A DNA stretch of 64,000 bases. Source: CALBPI01 sp039027435. GTDB lineage: Bacteria; Pseudomonadota; Gammaproteobacteria; Steroidobacterales; Woeseiaceae. Both the position numbers and the translations under genes were made by a program. The notes beneath the pieces are model-generated. The model made no database searches. It saw only the letters and a program-made list of their open reading frames with translations, and was not told the origin of the DNA. Of the stretch, positions 52,829-60,930 are shown piece by piece. Position 1 is the stretch's first letter; the number at the start of each line of letters is the position of its first letter. The stretch lies in the NCBI GenBank assembly GCA_039027435.1, contig JBCCKF010000002.1:186001-250000 (forward strand). The letters are read 5' to 3'.

Positions 52829-54612
52829 ATCGCCTCCTCCCACGGCTTGCTCAATCGGACGGCGGCATTGATGATGCCCGCCATACTGTAGGTCTGGGGG
52901 AAATTCCCCCACAGCTCTCCCGTGTTGGGCTCGATATCCTCCGACAACATGCCGAGCGGGTTTCTCAGCGACAGCATGTTCTCGAACATCTCGCGAGCCT
53001 CATCGCGCCGACCTATCCGCGCAAGCGCATCGATGTACCAGAATGTACAAATGTTGAACGCATTCTCCGGCGCACCGAAATCATCCGGAGCATCGTAGCG
53101 GAACATGTGTTGTCCGCGCTTCAGGCGCTCACCAAGACGTTCAACTGTGCTGACAAACCGCGGATCATCTGCGGGCAGAAAACCCAATTCACCAATAGTC
53201 AGCAAACTGGCATCCAACTCCGGCCGGCCGAACGATTCTGTGAACGCCTGTTGATCGGCATCCCATGCCGCCTCCAGCCAATGCGCTTTGATGTCCGAAG
53301 CTGCTCGCTTCCAATAGTCCTGTCGAGACGACTTGCCCATTTGTGCCGCAATGCGCCCAAGGCGATCGCACGCCGCCCAACACATCATGCTGGAGAACGA
53401 ATGCACTCGCTTGCGCCCGCGGTACTCCCAAAGACCGGCATCCGGCGCATTGAAGAACCGCTTCGCGTGCTCGCCGAGCATTTCAAGTCTTTCGAATTCA
53501 ATGGCCGCGCCCTCGTGTACCAGGCGCTTATCAAAAAACAACTGTGTCGCCGACAGTACGACCGCACCATAAACGTCATGCTGGATCTGTTCGTAGGCTT
53601 GATTGCCGCGCCGCACAGGCCCCATGCCCCGATAGCCAGCCAGAGTTTCTACAATACGCTCATCGGTTAACGAACGGCCACTGATACCGTACAGCGGTTT
53701 GAGCGGTGCGTCCTCGGCTTCTGCGACGATGTTCATCATATAGCCGATATAGCGCTCCATCGTCTTGGTAGCACCGAGCCGATTAAGCGCCTGTACCACG
53801 AAGTAACTGTCTCTTAGCCAGCAGTAGCGATAGTCCCAGTTGCGTCCGCTGTCGGCGGCTTCCGGCACCGACGTCGTCAATGCCGCGACTACCGCACCGG
53901 TGTCCTCAAAGGTGCACAGCTTGAGTGTGATCGCCGCTCGGATGACTGCTTCCTGCCACTCAAAGGGAATCGATAGGGTTCGTGTGTAGCGCTGCCAGTA
54001 CTGGCGCGTCGCTCTGTAGTGCTGGTAGAAGCAGTCGCCGCAGGATTCACGGACGCTCTCATTGGGTCCAAGGATTAGGTAGAACTCACGATCGACGATG
54101 AAGGCATTCTCATCGACGATATGTGTCAGAGACACATTGGTCGTCAAACGCATATCGACGTCGCTGCATCGATACTCGATGTGATTGCTGCCCATAGTGA
54201 ATGGCGCTTGCTCCGCGCCGTAGTTGATCGCGGGTCGCAAGCGAATGCGAATTCTGGGGCTCCCGTGGATTGCTCGCACCCTGCGCAACAGCATTACCGG
54301 CGCGAAAATCCTGCCGAGATGCTCGTAGCGTGGTGCGACGTCGGTAATCTGAACACTGCCACCGTGCGCATCCGTCAGAGTGGTTGTGAGGATCGCCGTG
54401 TTTTGCACGTAGACCTGCTCGCTGCTCACCTGATCGATCAACTCGATATCGAATACGCCGGGCAGATCACTTTCGTCTTCGCGTCGCAACAGTCGACAGA
54501 ACGCGGGATCCGAATCAAATTGCGGGAGACAACCCCAGACTACCGTAGCGTCTGTGTCGATCAGCGCCGAGATTTGGCAGTTGCCAATTAATCCAATATT
54601 AAGGTCCGGCAT
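52825..54612 (-). CDS. Glycoside hydrolase family 15 protein (glucoamylase/trehalase-like)
   Basis: A 595-residue cytoplasmic GH15 protein. The N-terminal beta-sandwich begins LNIGLIGNCQISALIDTD. The (alpha/alpha)6 barrel has the catalytic general-acid region DSGRNWDYRYCWLRDSYF and the C-terminal EDIEPNTGELWGNFPQTYSM, where the catalytic base Glu and substrate Trp sit. No signal peptide is present. Family members hydrolyse alpha-1,4-glucans or, in mycobacteria, trehalose. Between otsB and otsA the most useful guess is turnover of trehalose or of glycogen as its source; which one cannot be read from the sequence. Confidence 0.92.
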   Translation of the reverse strand: MPDLNIGLIGNCQISALIDTDATVVWGCLPQFDSDPAFCRLLRREDESDLPGVFDIELIDQVSSEQVYVQNTAILTTTLTDAHGGSVQITDVAPRYEHLGRIFAPVMLLRRVRAIHGSPRIRIRLRPAINYGAEQAPFTMGSNHIEYRCSDVDMRLTTNVSLTHIVDENAFIVDREFYLILGPNESVRESCGDCFYQHYRATRQYWQRYTRTLSIPFEWQEAVIRAAITLKLCTFEDTGAVVAALTTSVPEAADSGRNWDYRYCWLRDSYFVVQALNRLGATKTMERYIGYMMNIVAEAEDAPLKPLYGISGRSLTDERIVETLAGYRGMGPVRRGNQAYEQIQHDVYGAVVLSATQLFFDKRLVHEGAAIEFERLEMLGEHAKRFFNAPDAGLWEYRGRKRVHSFSSMMCWAACDRLGRIAAQMGKSSRQDYWKRAASDIKAHWLEAAWDADQQAFTESFGRPELDASLLTIGELGFLPADDPRFVSTVERLGERLKRGQHMFRYDAPDDFGAPENAFNICTFWYIDALARIGRRDEAREMFENMLSLRNPLGMLSEDIEPNTGELWGNFPQTYSMAGIINAAVRLSKPWEEAI

Positions 54613-54621
54613 ATTGCTCCC

Positions 54622-55359
54622 TTATTGATCCAAACAAGCACGCTGCAGCCAATCACGTACAGCTTGAACATCCGGCAGTGCAAACTCGGCGCCTGTCGCT
54701 GCTCTGTCACCCACCAGAACGGCGACACCATGATGGGTGCGCACCGCATTAAACCCGTCCTCATCGGTGACGTCGTCGCCAACAAATACCGGGCGACGAC
54801 CCTCGAACGGCTGGCGATGCAAGAACTGTCCGATCGCGACACCCTTATCGTGCATAACCGGCGCAATCTCGAACACCATCTTCCCCGCGATCAATCGATA
54901 GTCGGGCTCGAGCGTCTGCACAACGGATTCAACTTGCTCGCGGCAGGCCGCTTCCATATCGGGATTGAGTCGGTAGTGCAGAGCCGCACCTGACGGCTTC
55001 GACTCGAGGAGCAAGCCCTGATGCGATTGTACGAACGCTTGCAGTGTGTCGAGCGCACTCGGAGGCAATGAGTTGGATGGCGCCATTGGCTCGCTATCAC
55101 TGCTAAGGCGCAATTCGGCGCCGTGTGAACCTGCGGCAGGTAGCCTCAGTGGTGCGAACACGCGATCGAGGCTCTCAAGATTACGACCACTGACCAATGC
55201 GAGTGCACCGCCCACTCGATTACTTAGCGTCGCGAGCACCGCCCGCAATTCCTCTGGCGCGACCACTGCCGCAGGGTCGTCGATGATCGGCATGAGCGTC
55301 CCGTCAACATCGAGAAAGACGGCGTCTTCGGATTGAATAGGAGGTGGATAAGCTAGCAC
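54622..55359 (-). CDS. otsB: Trehalose-6-phosphate phosphatase
   Basis: A 245-residue HAD-superfamily phosphatase that removes phosphate from trehalose-6-phosphate. The HAD nucleophile D17 and acid D19 are in FLDVDGTLMPI, the motif II region is in ALVSGRNLESLDR, and the acidic motif IV is FVGDDVTDEDGF. First gene of the otsB-GH15-otsA unit; 9 bp separate it from the GH15 gene. Confidence 0.95.
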   Translation of the reverse strand: MLAYPPPIQSEDAVFLDVDGTLMPIIDDPAAVVAPEELRAVLATLSNRVGGALALVSGRNLESLDRVFAPLRLPAAGSHGAELRLSSDSEPMAPSNSLPPSALDTLQAFVQSHQGLLLESKPSGAALHYRLNPDMEAACREQVESVVQTLEPDYRLIAGKMVFEIAPVMHDKGVAIGQFLHRQPFEGRRPVFVGDDVTDEDGFNAVRTHHGVAVLVGDRAATGAEFALPDVQAVRDWLQRACLDQ

Positions 55360-55398
55360 GCGTTCTCAAAAACCGGGGATGCTCAACAATCAGACAGC

Positions 55399-56553
55399 CT
55401 AGGCCTCGAGTACATCCGGCAGGGTACGACAGAAGCGCGAGACGTCTTCGAGTTTCCCCATCGAGACACGACTCCAGGTCGTGTAGTCCATGTAAGTGCC
55501 CCGAATCTTGATGCCCTGATCCCCGAATCGCTGCTGGATCAGATTCGCATCCTGACCGCTGTTGAAGTAGACGAAATTCCCCTGAGACGGCAGCGCGGGC
55601 ACACCCAGTTTCGCGAGTGTGTCCAGAACCATCTCTCTTGCTTCGACGATCATGGTCTTTGAGCGTCTGATAAAGGTCTGGTCATCATGACATCCCAAGG
55701 CTGCAGCGATACCAACGCCAGACATCCAGGTCATTCGGGCTCGACGGATTTCCTCGGCAGCTTGCGACGAAGAGATGGTATAGCCAACGCGAATCCCAGC
55801 CATGCCATACAGTTTGGAGAACGTACGAGACACGATCACATCGTGACCTGCTCGAACCAGATCGACACAACTGTGGCGCTCCGGTTGATCCGTCAACTCC
55901 ATATAGGCCTCATCCACAACGACAGTCACACGCGACGACATTCGCCTTACCGAGGCTTTAAGCGTATCGGTATCGCTCAACAGGCCCGTCGGATTGTTGG
56001 GATTACAGATTTGCACAAGCGCTATTTCGTCATCGATCATCGATTCAAGCGCAGCAAAGTCGGTACCGAGGTCGGCCGCCATTGGCGCGCGCACCACGTC
56101 TGCAAGGTCCAGACGTTTTGCGTACATCACGGTTGCGTCGAAAAACAGGCGCGGTGTAAGAATCTTCCCTTGTTGGCCATAGCGAATCGCGATCGCGTTC
56201 AGCGCCTCTGCAGAGCCGGTCGATAGCGTGATTTGCTCTGGAAGAACTCCGTGTTGTTCGGCCAGAACACGGACCAGTGAATCACCGATTCGGCCAGAAT
56301 AGTAAGCACCCTTCCGGGTCGCGTAATCCATCATGCGGATAGCGGAAGGCGCAGGGCCATAAGGGTTCTCATTACTGTGCAACCGAGCCACACCCGGTTC
56401 CGGCCCAATCAGGTCAGCACCACCGGGTAGTGTCGGAAACGCGCCAATAGCCTCGGCCTGCGCGCGACTTCCTGAGGTGTGTGTTGCGCAACCGGCAGCC
56501 AGCGCCGATGCCCCTGCCGCAGCCAAAAAGCGCCGTCGGGAGGTTCTAGTCAT
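55399..56553 (-). CDS. Tat-exported PLP-dependent aminotransferase (HisC-like)
   Basis: A 384-residue fold-type I aminotransferase closest to histidinol-phosphate aminotransferase. Visible features are RLHSNENPYGPAPSAI, ICNPNNPTG and the PLP lysine K247 in SRTFSKLYGMAGIRVGY. The N-terminus has a twin-arginine signal, SRRRFLAAAGASALAAGC, which also ends in a lipobox-like AAGC (Cys22). The folded, cofactor-loaded enzyme should therefore be sent to the periplasm, possibly as a lipoprotein. Cytoplasmic HisC has no such leader. Substrate unknown; it is not in a his operon. It lies 39 bp upstream of otsB on the same strand, so it may be transcribed with the trehalose genes. Confidence 0.9.
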   Translation of the reverse strand: MTRTSRRRFLAAAGASALAAGCATHTSGSRAQAEAIGAFPTLPGGADLIGPEPGVARLHSNENPYGPAPSAIRMMDYATRKGAYYSGRIGDSLVRVLAEQHGVLPEQITLSTGSAEALNAIAIRYGQQGKILTPRLFFDATVMYAKRLDLADVVRAPMAADLGTDFAALESMIDDEIALVQICNPNNPTGLLSDTDTLKASVRRMSSRVTVVVDEAYMELTDQPERHSCVDLVRAGHDVIVSRTFSKLYGMAGIRVGYTISSSQAAEEIRRARMTWMSGVGIAAALGCHDDQTFIRRSKTMIVEAREMVLDTLAKLGVPALPSQGNFVYFNSGQDANLIQQRFGDQGIKIRGTYMDYTTWSRVSMGKLEDVSRFCRTLPDVLEA

Positions 56554-56811
56554 TCAAAACTCCTTGCAAACCGCGCCCCCCGCGACATTGTGACCGGTGA
56601 CACACGCAGGCACAAATGACAGGCTCCATCGTTTCATCTGAAAGAAAAACCGACTTGGCACATATGCACTCTGTGCGAAGGTTTGTCTCTAACATGCGAC
56701 AAAGCCGGTTTCGTTCATTGTGCGTTCAGACTGGCCTGTCTACCATCCGCCCGGCTAGGGCGGTGCGCTTGACGCGCCAATAATTCAATCGTTTAGGAAG
56801 GAATGATTTCG

Positions 56812-57390
56812 ATGAACACAATCTTACGCGCTGCAACCGCGATTGCGGGTGCGTTGACACTGAGTAAACCGGCATTGGCAACCGATGTCAGCTACGATTT
56901 TCTTGAAGTGCGCTTTGTCGATACCGAGATTGAGAATATCGACGGTGACGGATTTGCACTCGGTGGCAGCTACAACTTCCATGACAACTGGCTCGTCACA
57001 GGTAGCTACACCTCGCAGGATTTTGACTTCGATCTCGATCTCACCGCGTTCGAGGTTGGCGTCGGCTATGTTTGGGCATTGGATCCAAAATACGACCTGT
57101 TCGCCACCGGTAGCTACGTGGACATAGAAGTCGATGGCACAGGCGGCAGCGCAAGCGATGACGGGTTCCGCTTCATTGGCGGTATTCGCAGTCGCCTGAA
57201 CGACAAGATCGAAGTTCGCGCGGCACTGAATTACCTCGATATCGACGACAGCGACACTTTTGTGGAGCTCGCTGGTGACTACTACTTCACCGATCAGTTC
57301 GCCTTTGGAATCACTATCGACGTCGGTGGTGACGCCGATGAACTCACCCTTGGCGGGCGCTACTTCTTTGGCAACCGCCGCGTACGCTGA
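56812..57390 (+). CDS. Outer-membrane beta-barrel protein
   Basis: A 192-residue protein with a signal peptide (TILRAATAIAGALTLSKPALA). Eight or so alternating beta-strands follow (GFALGGSYNFHDNWLVTGSY, DYYFTDQFAFGITIDVGG), ending in GGRYFF, the aromatic C-terminal type that the BAM complex recognises. Asp-rich turns separate the strands. It resembles small OmpA/OmpX-size barrels, including the Ax21-type proteins of Xanthomonas, but I cannot fix the family. An AGGAAGGA at 56795-56802 serves either ATG 56803 or 56812. The 258-bp region upstream shows no other gene. Confidence 0.82.
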   Translation: MNTILRAATAIAGALTLSKPALATDVSYDFLEVRFVDTEIENIDGDGFALGGSYNFHDNWLVTGSYTSQDFDFDLDLTAFEVGVGYVWALDPKYDLFATGSYVDIEVDGTGGSASDDGFRFIGGIRSRLNDKIEVRAALNYLDIDDSDTFVELAGDYYFTDQFAFGITIDVGGDADELTLGGRYFFGNRRVR

Positions 57391-57402
57391 CACGGAATCG
57401 GT

Positions 57403-57432
57403 TACCCTCGGGACCATCGTGTCTCGAGGGTA
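57403..57432 (+). promoter_or_regulatory. Hairpin that covers the ribosome site of the 47-codon gene
   Basis: TACCCTCG (57403-57410) pairs with CGAGGGTA (57425-57432) around a 14-nt loop. The second arm contains GAGGG (57426-57430), the ribosome binding site of the following small gene, so initiation would depend on opening the stem. Confidence 0.4.
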
Positions 57433-57438
57433 CATCCA

Positions 57439-57582
57439 GTGGCACCGCTAACGGAGTTCGAAAAGGCCTGGCTAAAGCGCCGAACCGAGGAGCTGATGCG
57501 CGAGGACCTTTACTACGCCGCTGCACGCATGATTGCGATGCAGGAACTGGAACGCCGGCGCGATCAGGTGTCTCGCAAGTAG
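57439..57582 (+). CDS. Small charged protein, 47 residues
   Basis: A short gene from GTG 57439 to TAG 57582, with GAGGG eight nt upstream. The protein is helical and highly charged (FEKAWLKRRTEELMRED, then a Tyr-Tyr-Ala-Ala segment and QELERRRDQVSRK) with no signal peptide. It sits between the outer-membrane barrel gene and tal, ending 46 bp before tal. I recognise no family. Charge pattern, ribosome site and correct codon usage argue that it is translated, but conservation is untested. Confidence 0.55.
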   Translation: MAPLTEFEKAWLKRRTEELMREDLYYAAARMIAMQELERRRDQVSRK

Positions 57583-57628
57583 CCGTGCTAAGCTCCTGCC
57601 CGGTCGAAATCACGCCCGAGCGCCTCTC

Positions 57629-58585
57629 ATGTCCAAACTCGATCAACTGAGGTCCATGACCGTCGTCGTCGCCGACACCGGCGACATTAATGCCATCGAG
57701 CAATACCGTCCGCAGGATGCCACCACAAACCCATCGCTGCTGCTGAAGACCGCTGAGGACGCGACTTATGGCGCGTTACTGGACGAGTCCATCGCCGCTG
57801 CGGATCCGAATCAATCGGAGTCCGACAGGATTGTGGAGATCGCCGATGGCTTCGCGATCCTTGTCGGGCGCGAAATTCTGAAACTGATACCCGGCGTGGT
57901 GTCGACGGAAGTCGACGCGCGTCTATCCTTCGATACGCAAGCGACCATCGCGAAAGCGCACCAACTGATCCAACGCTACGCCGACGCCGACATCGATAAG
58001 GATCGAATTCTGATCAAGATCGCATCTACTTGGGAAGGTATTCAGGCGGCCGGCGAGTTGGAACGCGAGGGCATCCATTGCAACCTGACACTGCTGTTTG
58101 CTGACGTGCAAGCGCTTGCTGCTGCGCGCGTCAACGCGTTCCTCATCTCCCCGTTCGTCGGACGAATCCTGGATTGGCACAAGGCAGCATCCCCGGATGT
58201 GGTGTTTACCGCAGAGAACGACCCCGGAGTGGCGTCAGTGCGTAGCATCTACACGATGTACAAGGCTCAGGGATTCGACACGGTAGTGATGGGCGCGAGT
58301 TTCCGGAACGCGGGTCAAATCGAAGCGCTTGCCGGATGTGATCGCTTGACTATCAGCCCGGGATTGCTCGACGAGCTCAACAACGATTCCGATGAGCTCA
58401 CCCGCAAGCTCAGTCCCGACCAAATATCGGACGCACCTGACTGCGACTACCGCGATGAGGCAGACTTCCGTCTCCAACTGAACCAAAACGCTATGGCGAC
58501 GGAAAAGTTGGCGCAGGGTATCCGGGCGTTCTGTGCGGACCAAATCAAACTGGAGGCGCTGATCGCTGAGCGCATCCGGTCCTGA
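57629..58585 (+). CDS. tal: Transaldolase
   Basis: A 318-residue pentose-phosphate enzyme that moves a three-carbon dihydroxyacetone unit between sugar phosphates. The Schiff-base lysine is K130 in RILIKIASTWEG. TTNPSLLLK at the N-terminus and FISPFVGRILDW (here FLISPFVGRILDWHK) match the TalB group. I chose ATG 57629 (MSKLDQLRSMT) over an open frame extending to 57533 because it gives the exact family N-terminus. Confidence 0.97.
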   Translation: MSKLDQLRSMTVVVADTGDINAIEQYRPQDATTNPSLLLKTAEDATYGALLDESIAAADPNQSESDRIVEIADGFAILVGREILKLIPGVVSTEVDARLSFDTQATIAKAHQLIQRYADADIDKDRILIKIASTWEGIQAAGELEREGIHCNLTLLFADVQALAAARVNAFLISPFVGRILDWHKAASPDVVFTAENDPGVASVRSIYTMYKAQGFDTVVMGASFRNAGQIEALAGCDRLTISPGLLDELNNDSDELTRKLSPDQISDAPDCDYRDEADFRLQLNQNAMATEKLAQGIRAFCADQIKLEALIAERIRS

Positions 58586-58629
58586 CAGGTGGACGAAACC
58601 AAGGACTCACGCTACCAAGGAGCTGGCTG

Positions 58630-59184
58630 ATGAAACGATACCTACTCGCACTGTGTGTACTACTGATGAGCGCAAATGCCATGGCTGAATGTGATGCACC
58701 CCTTCTGGATCAGACTTTTCGCGCGTTGAATGACGACACGGAAATCAACCTCTGCGACACCTACAAGGACAAGGTGCTGCTGGTGGTTAACACAGCGAGC
58801 CGTTGTGGTAACACCCCACAGTACGAAGGTCTTGAGAAACTCTACCGCGAGTATGGAGAGGACGGCCTCGTTGTACTCGGCTTCCCGTCGAATGACTTTG
58901 GCGGTCAGGAACCCGACAGCGAAGACAAGGTCCAGGAGTTTTGTCGACTCACCTACGGCGTGCAGTTCCCGATGTTCGAGAAGATCTCAGTCAAGGGCAG
59001 CGATGCGCACCCGTTTTATCAGAAGCTCGCAAAGCTCGCGGGTAATGCTCCGGGTTGGAACTTCCACAAGTTCCTGATCGGACGTGACGGTGAACTCATC
59101 ACCGACTTCTCTGCGGGCACGCGACCATACGACGCAAAAATCGTCAAGTCGATTGAAACCGCTCTCGCGACCGAGGCCAGCTAA
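58630..59184 (+). CDS. Glutathione peroxidase family protein, exported
   Basis: A 184-residue thiol peroxidase with a cleavable signal peptide (LLALCVLLMSANAMA). The glutathione peroxidase core has the peroxidatic C59 in VNTASRCGNTPQYEGL, the Gln in FPSNDFGGQEPDS and the Trp in GWNFHKFL. The C-x-T-P context makes it a Cys, not Sec, enzyme. The second Cys expected for thioredoxin-using members is present in the region FCRLTYGV. Periplasmic location means its electron donor is unclear. AAGGAG seven nt before the ATG is a strong ribosome site. The stop overlaps that of kdsB. Confidence 0.92.
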   Translation: MKRYLLALCVLLMSANAMAECDAPLLDQTFRALNDDTEINLCDTYKDKVLLVVNTASRCGNTPQYEGLEKLYREYGEDGLVVLGFPSNDFGGQEPDSEDKVQEFCRLTYGVQFPMFEKISVKGSDAHPFYQKLAKLAGNAPGWNFHKFLIGRDGELITDFSAGTRPYDAKIVKSIETALATEAS

Positions 59185-59930
59185 CGCTGACCCTTGGCAA
59201 TCACCGCTGCAACGGCGTCGAGATCCGACTGGGTGTCGACGCCGGGCGGCGGTACCTCCACCGCCTGGGCAACGGCAATCGTCTGCCCGATCCAAAGCGC
59301 ACGCAGCTGCTCCAGAGACTCGGTTCGCTCAAGATCACACGGCGGCTCCTGAACCAACGTCATCAGACTATCGGCGCGATACGCGTAAATCCCCAAATGC
59401 CGCAGTACAGGCACGGTAGTCTTGTTTCTCGGAAAGGGAATCAACGAGCGCGAAAAATACAGCGCACGCCCTGCTTGATCACAAACCACCTTGACACAAT
59501 CGGGGCGCGCTTGATCCGCATCGTCGATGATTGGAGTGGCAAGCGTCGCTAGCTGAGCACCGGGCGTCTCAACAAGGCAAGCGGCTACTTGCCGGATTGC
59601 AGCAGGCGGCATCAACGGCTCATCTCCCTGCACGTTGACGATGCAAGTCTCACCACTCCAACCCTTTGCGCCAGCAACCTCGGCGATTCGGTCAGTCCCT
59701 GACTGATGCTCCTCGCGGGTCAACATAGCCTCCGCTCCGAATGCTCTGGCGGCATCAACGATTTCCTGGCTGTCGGTAGCAAGGGTCACCGATGCTGCAT
59801 CCGCCTCACGGCAACGCTCCCAAACATGCTGAATCATCGGTTTGCCAGCAATGTTGAGGAGCGGCTTACCGGGCAGTCGTGTTGAAGCCATGCGCGCGGG
59901 AATGACGATATGAAATAGCGGTGTGGTCAT
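59181..59930 (-). CDS. kdsB: 3-deoxy-manno-octulosonate cytidylyltransferase
   Basis: A 249-residue CMP-KDO synthetase that activates KDO for lipid A. The nucleotide-binding N-terminus IPARMASTRLPGKPL, then ATDSQEIVDAARAFG and NVQGDEPLMPP, match the family throughout. Last gene of the exbB-exbD-msbA-lpxK-kdsB unit, 7 bp after lpxK. The small Trm112-like gene that often lies between lpxK and kdsB is not present. Confidence 0.96.
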   Translation of the reverse strand: MTTPLFHIVIPARMASTRLPGKPLLNIAGKPMIQHVWERCREADAASVTLATDSQEIVDAARAFGAEAMLTREEHQSGTDRIAEVAGAKGWSGETCIVNVQGDEPLMPPAAIRQVAACLVETPGAQLATLATPIIDDADQARPDCVKVVCDQAGRALYFSRSLIPFPRNKTTVPVLRHLGIYAYRADSLMTLVQEPPCDLERTESLEQLRALWIGQTIAVAQAVEVPPPGVDTQSDLDAVAAVIAKGQR

Positions 59931-59937
59931 TGTGCTG

Positions 59938-60930
59938 TCACGAATCTATGAGCGATAAGATGTTACCAAGAAGCTTCTCGCGATCTTTGTCACTCATCAC
60001 GACAGACGCCGGTACGATCCAGTGACGCTCACCGAGCTCGGTGTATTTGACGGCGTCTTTCTCGGTCATGAGCAGCGGCAGCGTGTCGTCCGGATTCAAG
60101 CCCGATGCACTGACCCGCTCATGGTCAGCTGCGGCGACCGGGATCACGCGAATCCCCTTTTCCTCCAGAGCTGTAAAGAACCGCTGTGGATGCGCGATGC
60201 CTGCCAGCGCGTGCACCGACTGACCTGAAAAACGATCCAATGCGACTGTAGTTGAATTCTGGGCGTTAATTGCTGTCTCCAATGACAACCGATAGGACAG
60301 CCCATCAGGTTCGTAAGGCACTTTGCCGGCAGTCACGATGAGATCCACCGAGTCCAATCGACCTACTGGCTCGCGCAGCGGTCCGGCTGGCAAACAATGC
60401 GCGTTGCCATGCTGACGATCAGCATCGATCACGACAATTTCAAGGTCTCTACCAAGCGCGTAGTGTTGGAGGCCATCATCAGAAATGATGATTTGCGCGC
60501 CAGCATCCGCAGCAGCGCGAGCGGCTGCGAGCCGGTCTCTACACACCACAACGGGTACACCGGTCGCTTGTGCCAACATGAGCGCTTCGTCACCCGCGAT
60601 ATTGGCTGGCGTCTCAGGGGTAACGCTCAAAGGGTGTTGCGGTTCCTCCCCGCCGTAGCCACGCGACACAATCGCTGGCTTCACGCCTCGAGCAGCGAGC
60701 GCGCTAGCGATCCAGCCAACGAGCGGTGTCTTACCACCGCCTCCAACCGCGATGTTGCCGACCACAACCACGGGGACATCGACCTGGCCAGCACGCAAGA
60801 GCCTGACGGAATACAACCCTCGTCGCACCGCAGCCACCGTGCGAAACAGGGCCTCCAGAGGCCACAGCAGCCAGCCTCCACTGCCATTCTCGTACCAAAC
60901 CGAATATAGCCACCGAGACAGAGGCTTCAC
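59938..60930 (-). CDS. lpxK: Tetraacyldisaccharide 4'-kinase
   Basis: A 330-residue membrane-associated kinase that phosphorylates the 4' position of the lipid A precursor. An N-terminal membrane helix region is followed by the P-loop GNIAVGGGGKTP (58-69), then IVSRGYGGEE, and IIISDDGLQHYALGRDLEIV with the catalytic acids. Its start overlaps the msbA stop by 4 bp. Confidence 0.96.
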   Translation of the reverse strand: MKPLSRWLYSVWYENGSGGWLLWPLEALFRTVAAVRRGLYSVRLLRAGQVDVPVVVVGNIAVGGGGKTPLVGWIASALAARGVKPAIVSRGYGGEEPQHPLSVTPETPANIAGDEALMLAQATGVPVVVCRDRLAAARAAADAGAQIIISDDGLQHYALGRDLEIVVIDADRQHGNAHCLPAGPLREPVGRLDSVDLIVTAGKVPYEPDGLSYRLSLETAINAQNSTTVALDRFSGQSVHALAGIAHPQRFFTALEEKGIRVIPVAAADHERVSASGLNPDDTLPLLMTEKDAVKYTELGERHWIVPASVVMSDKDREKLLGNILSLIDS

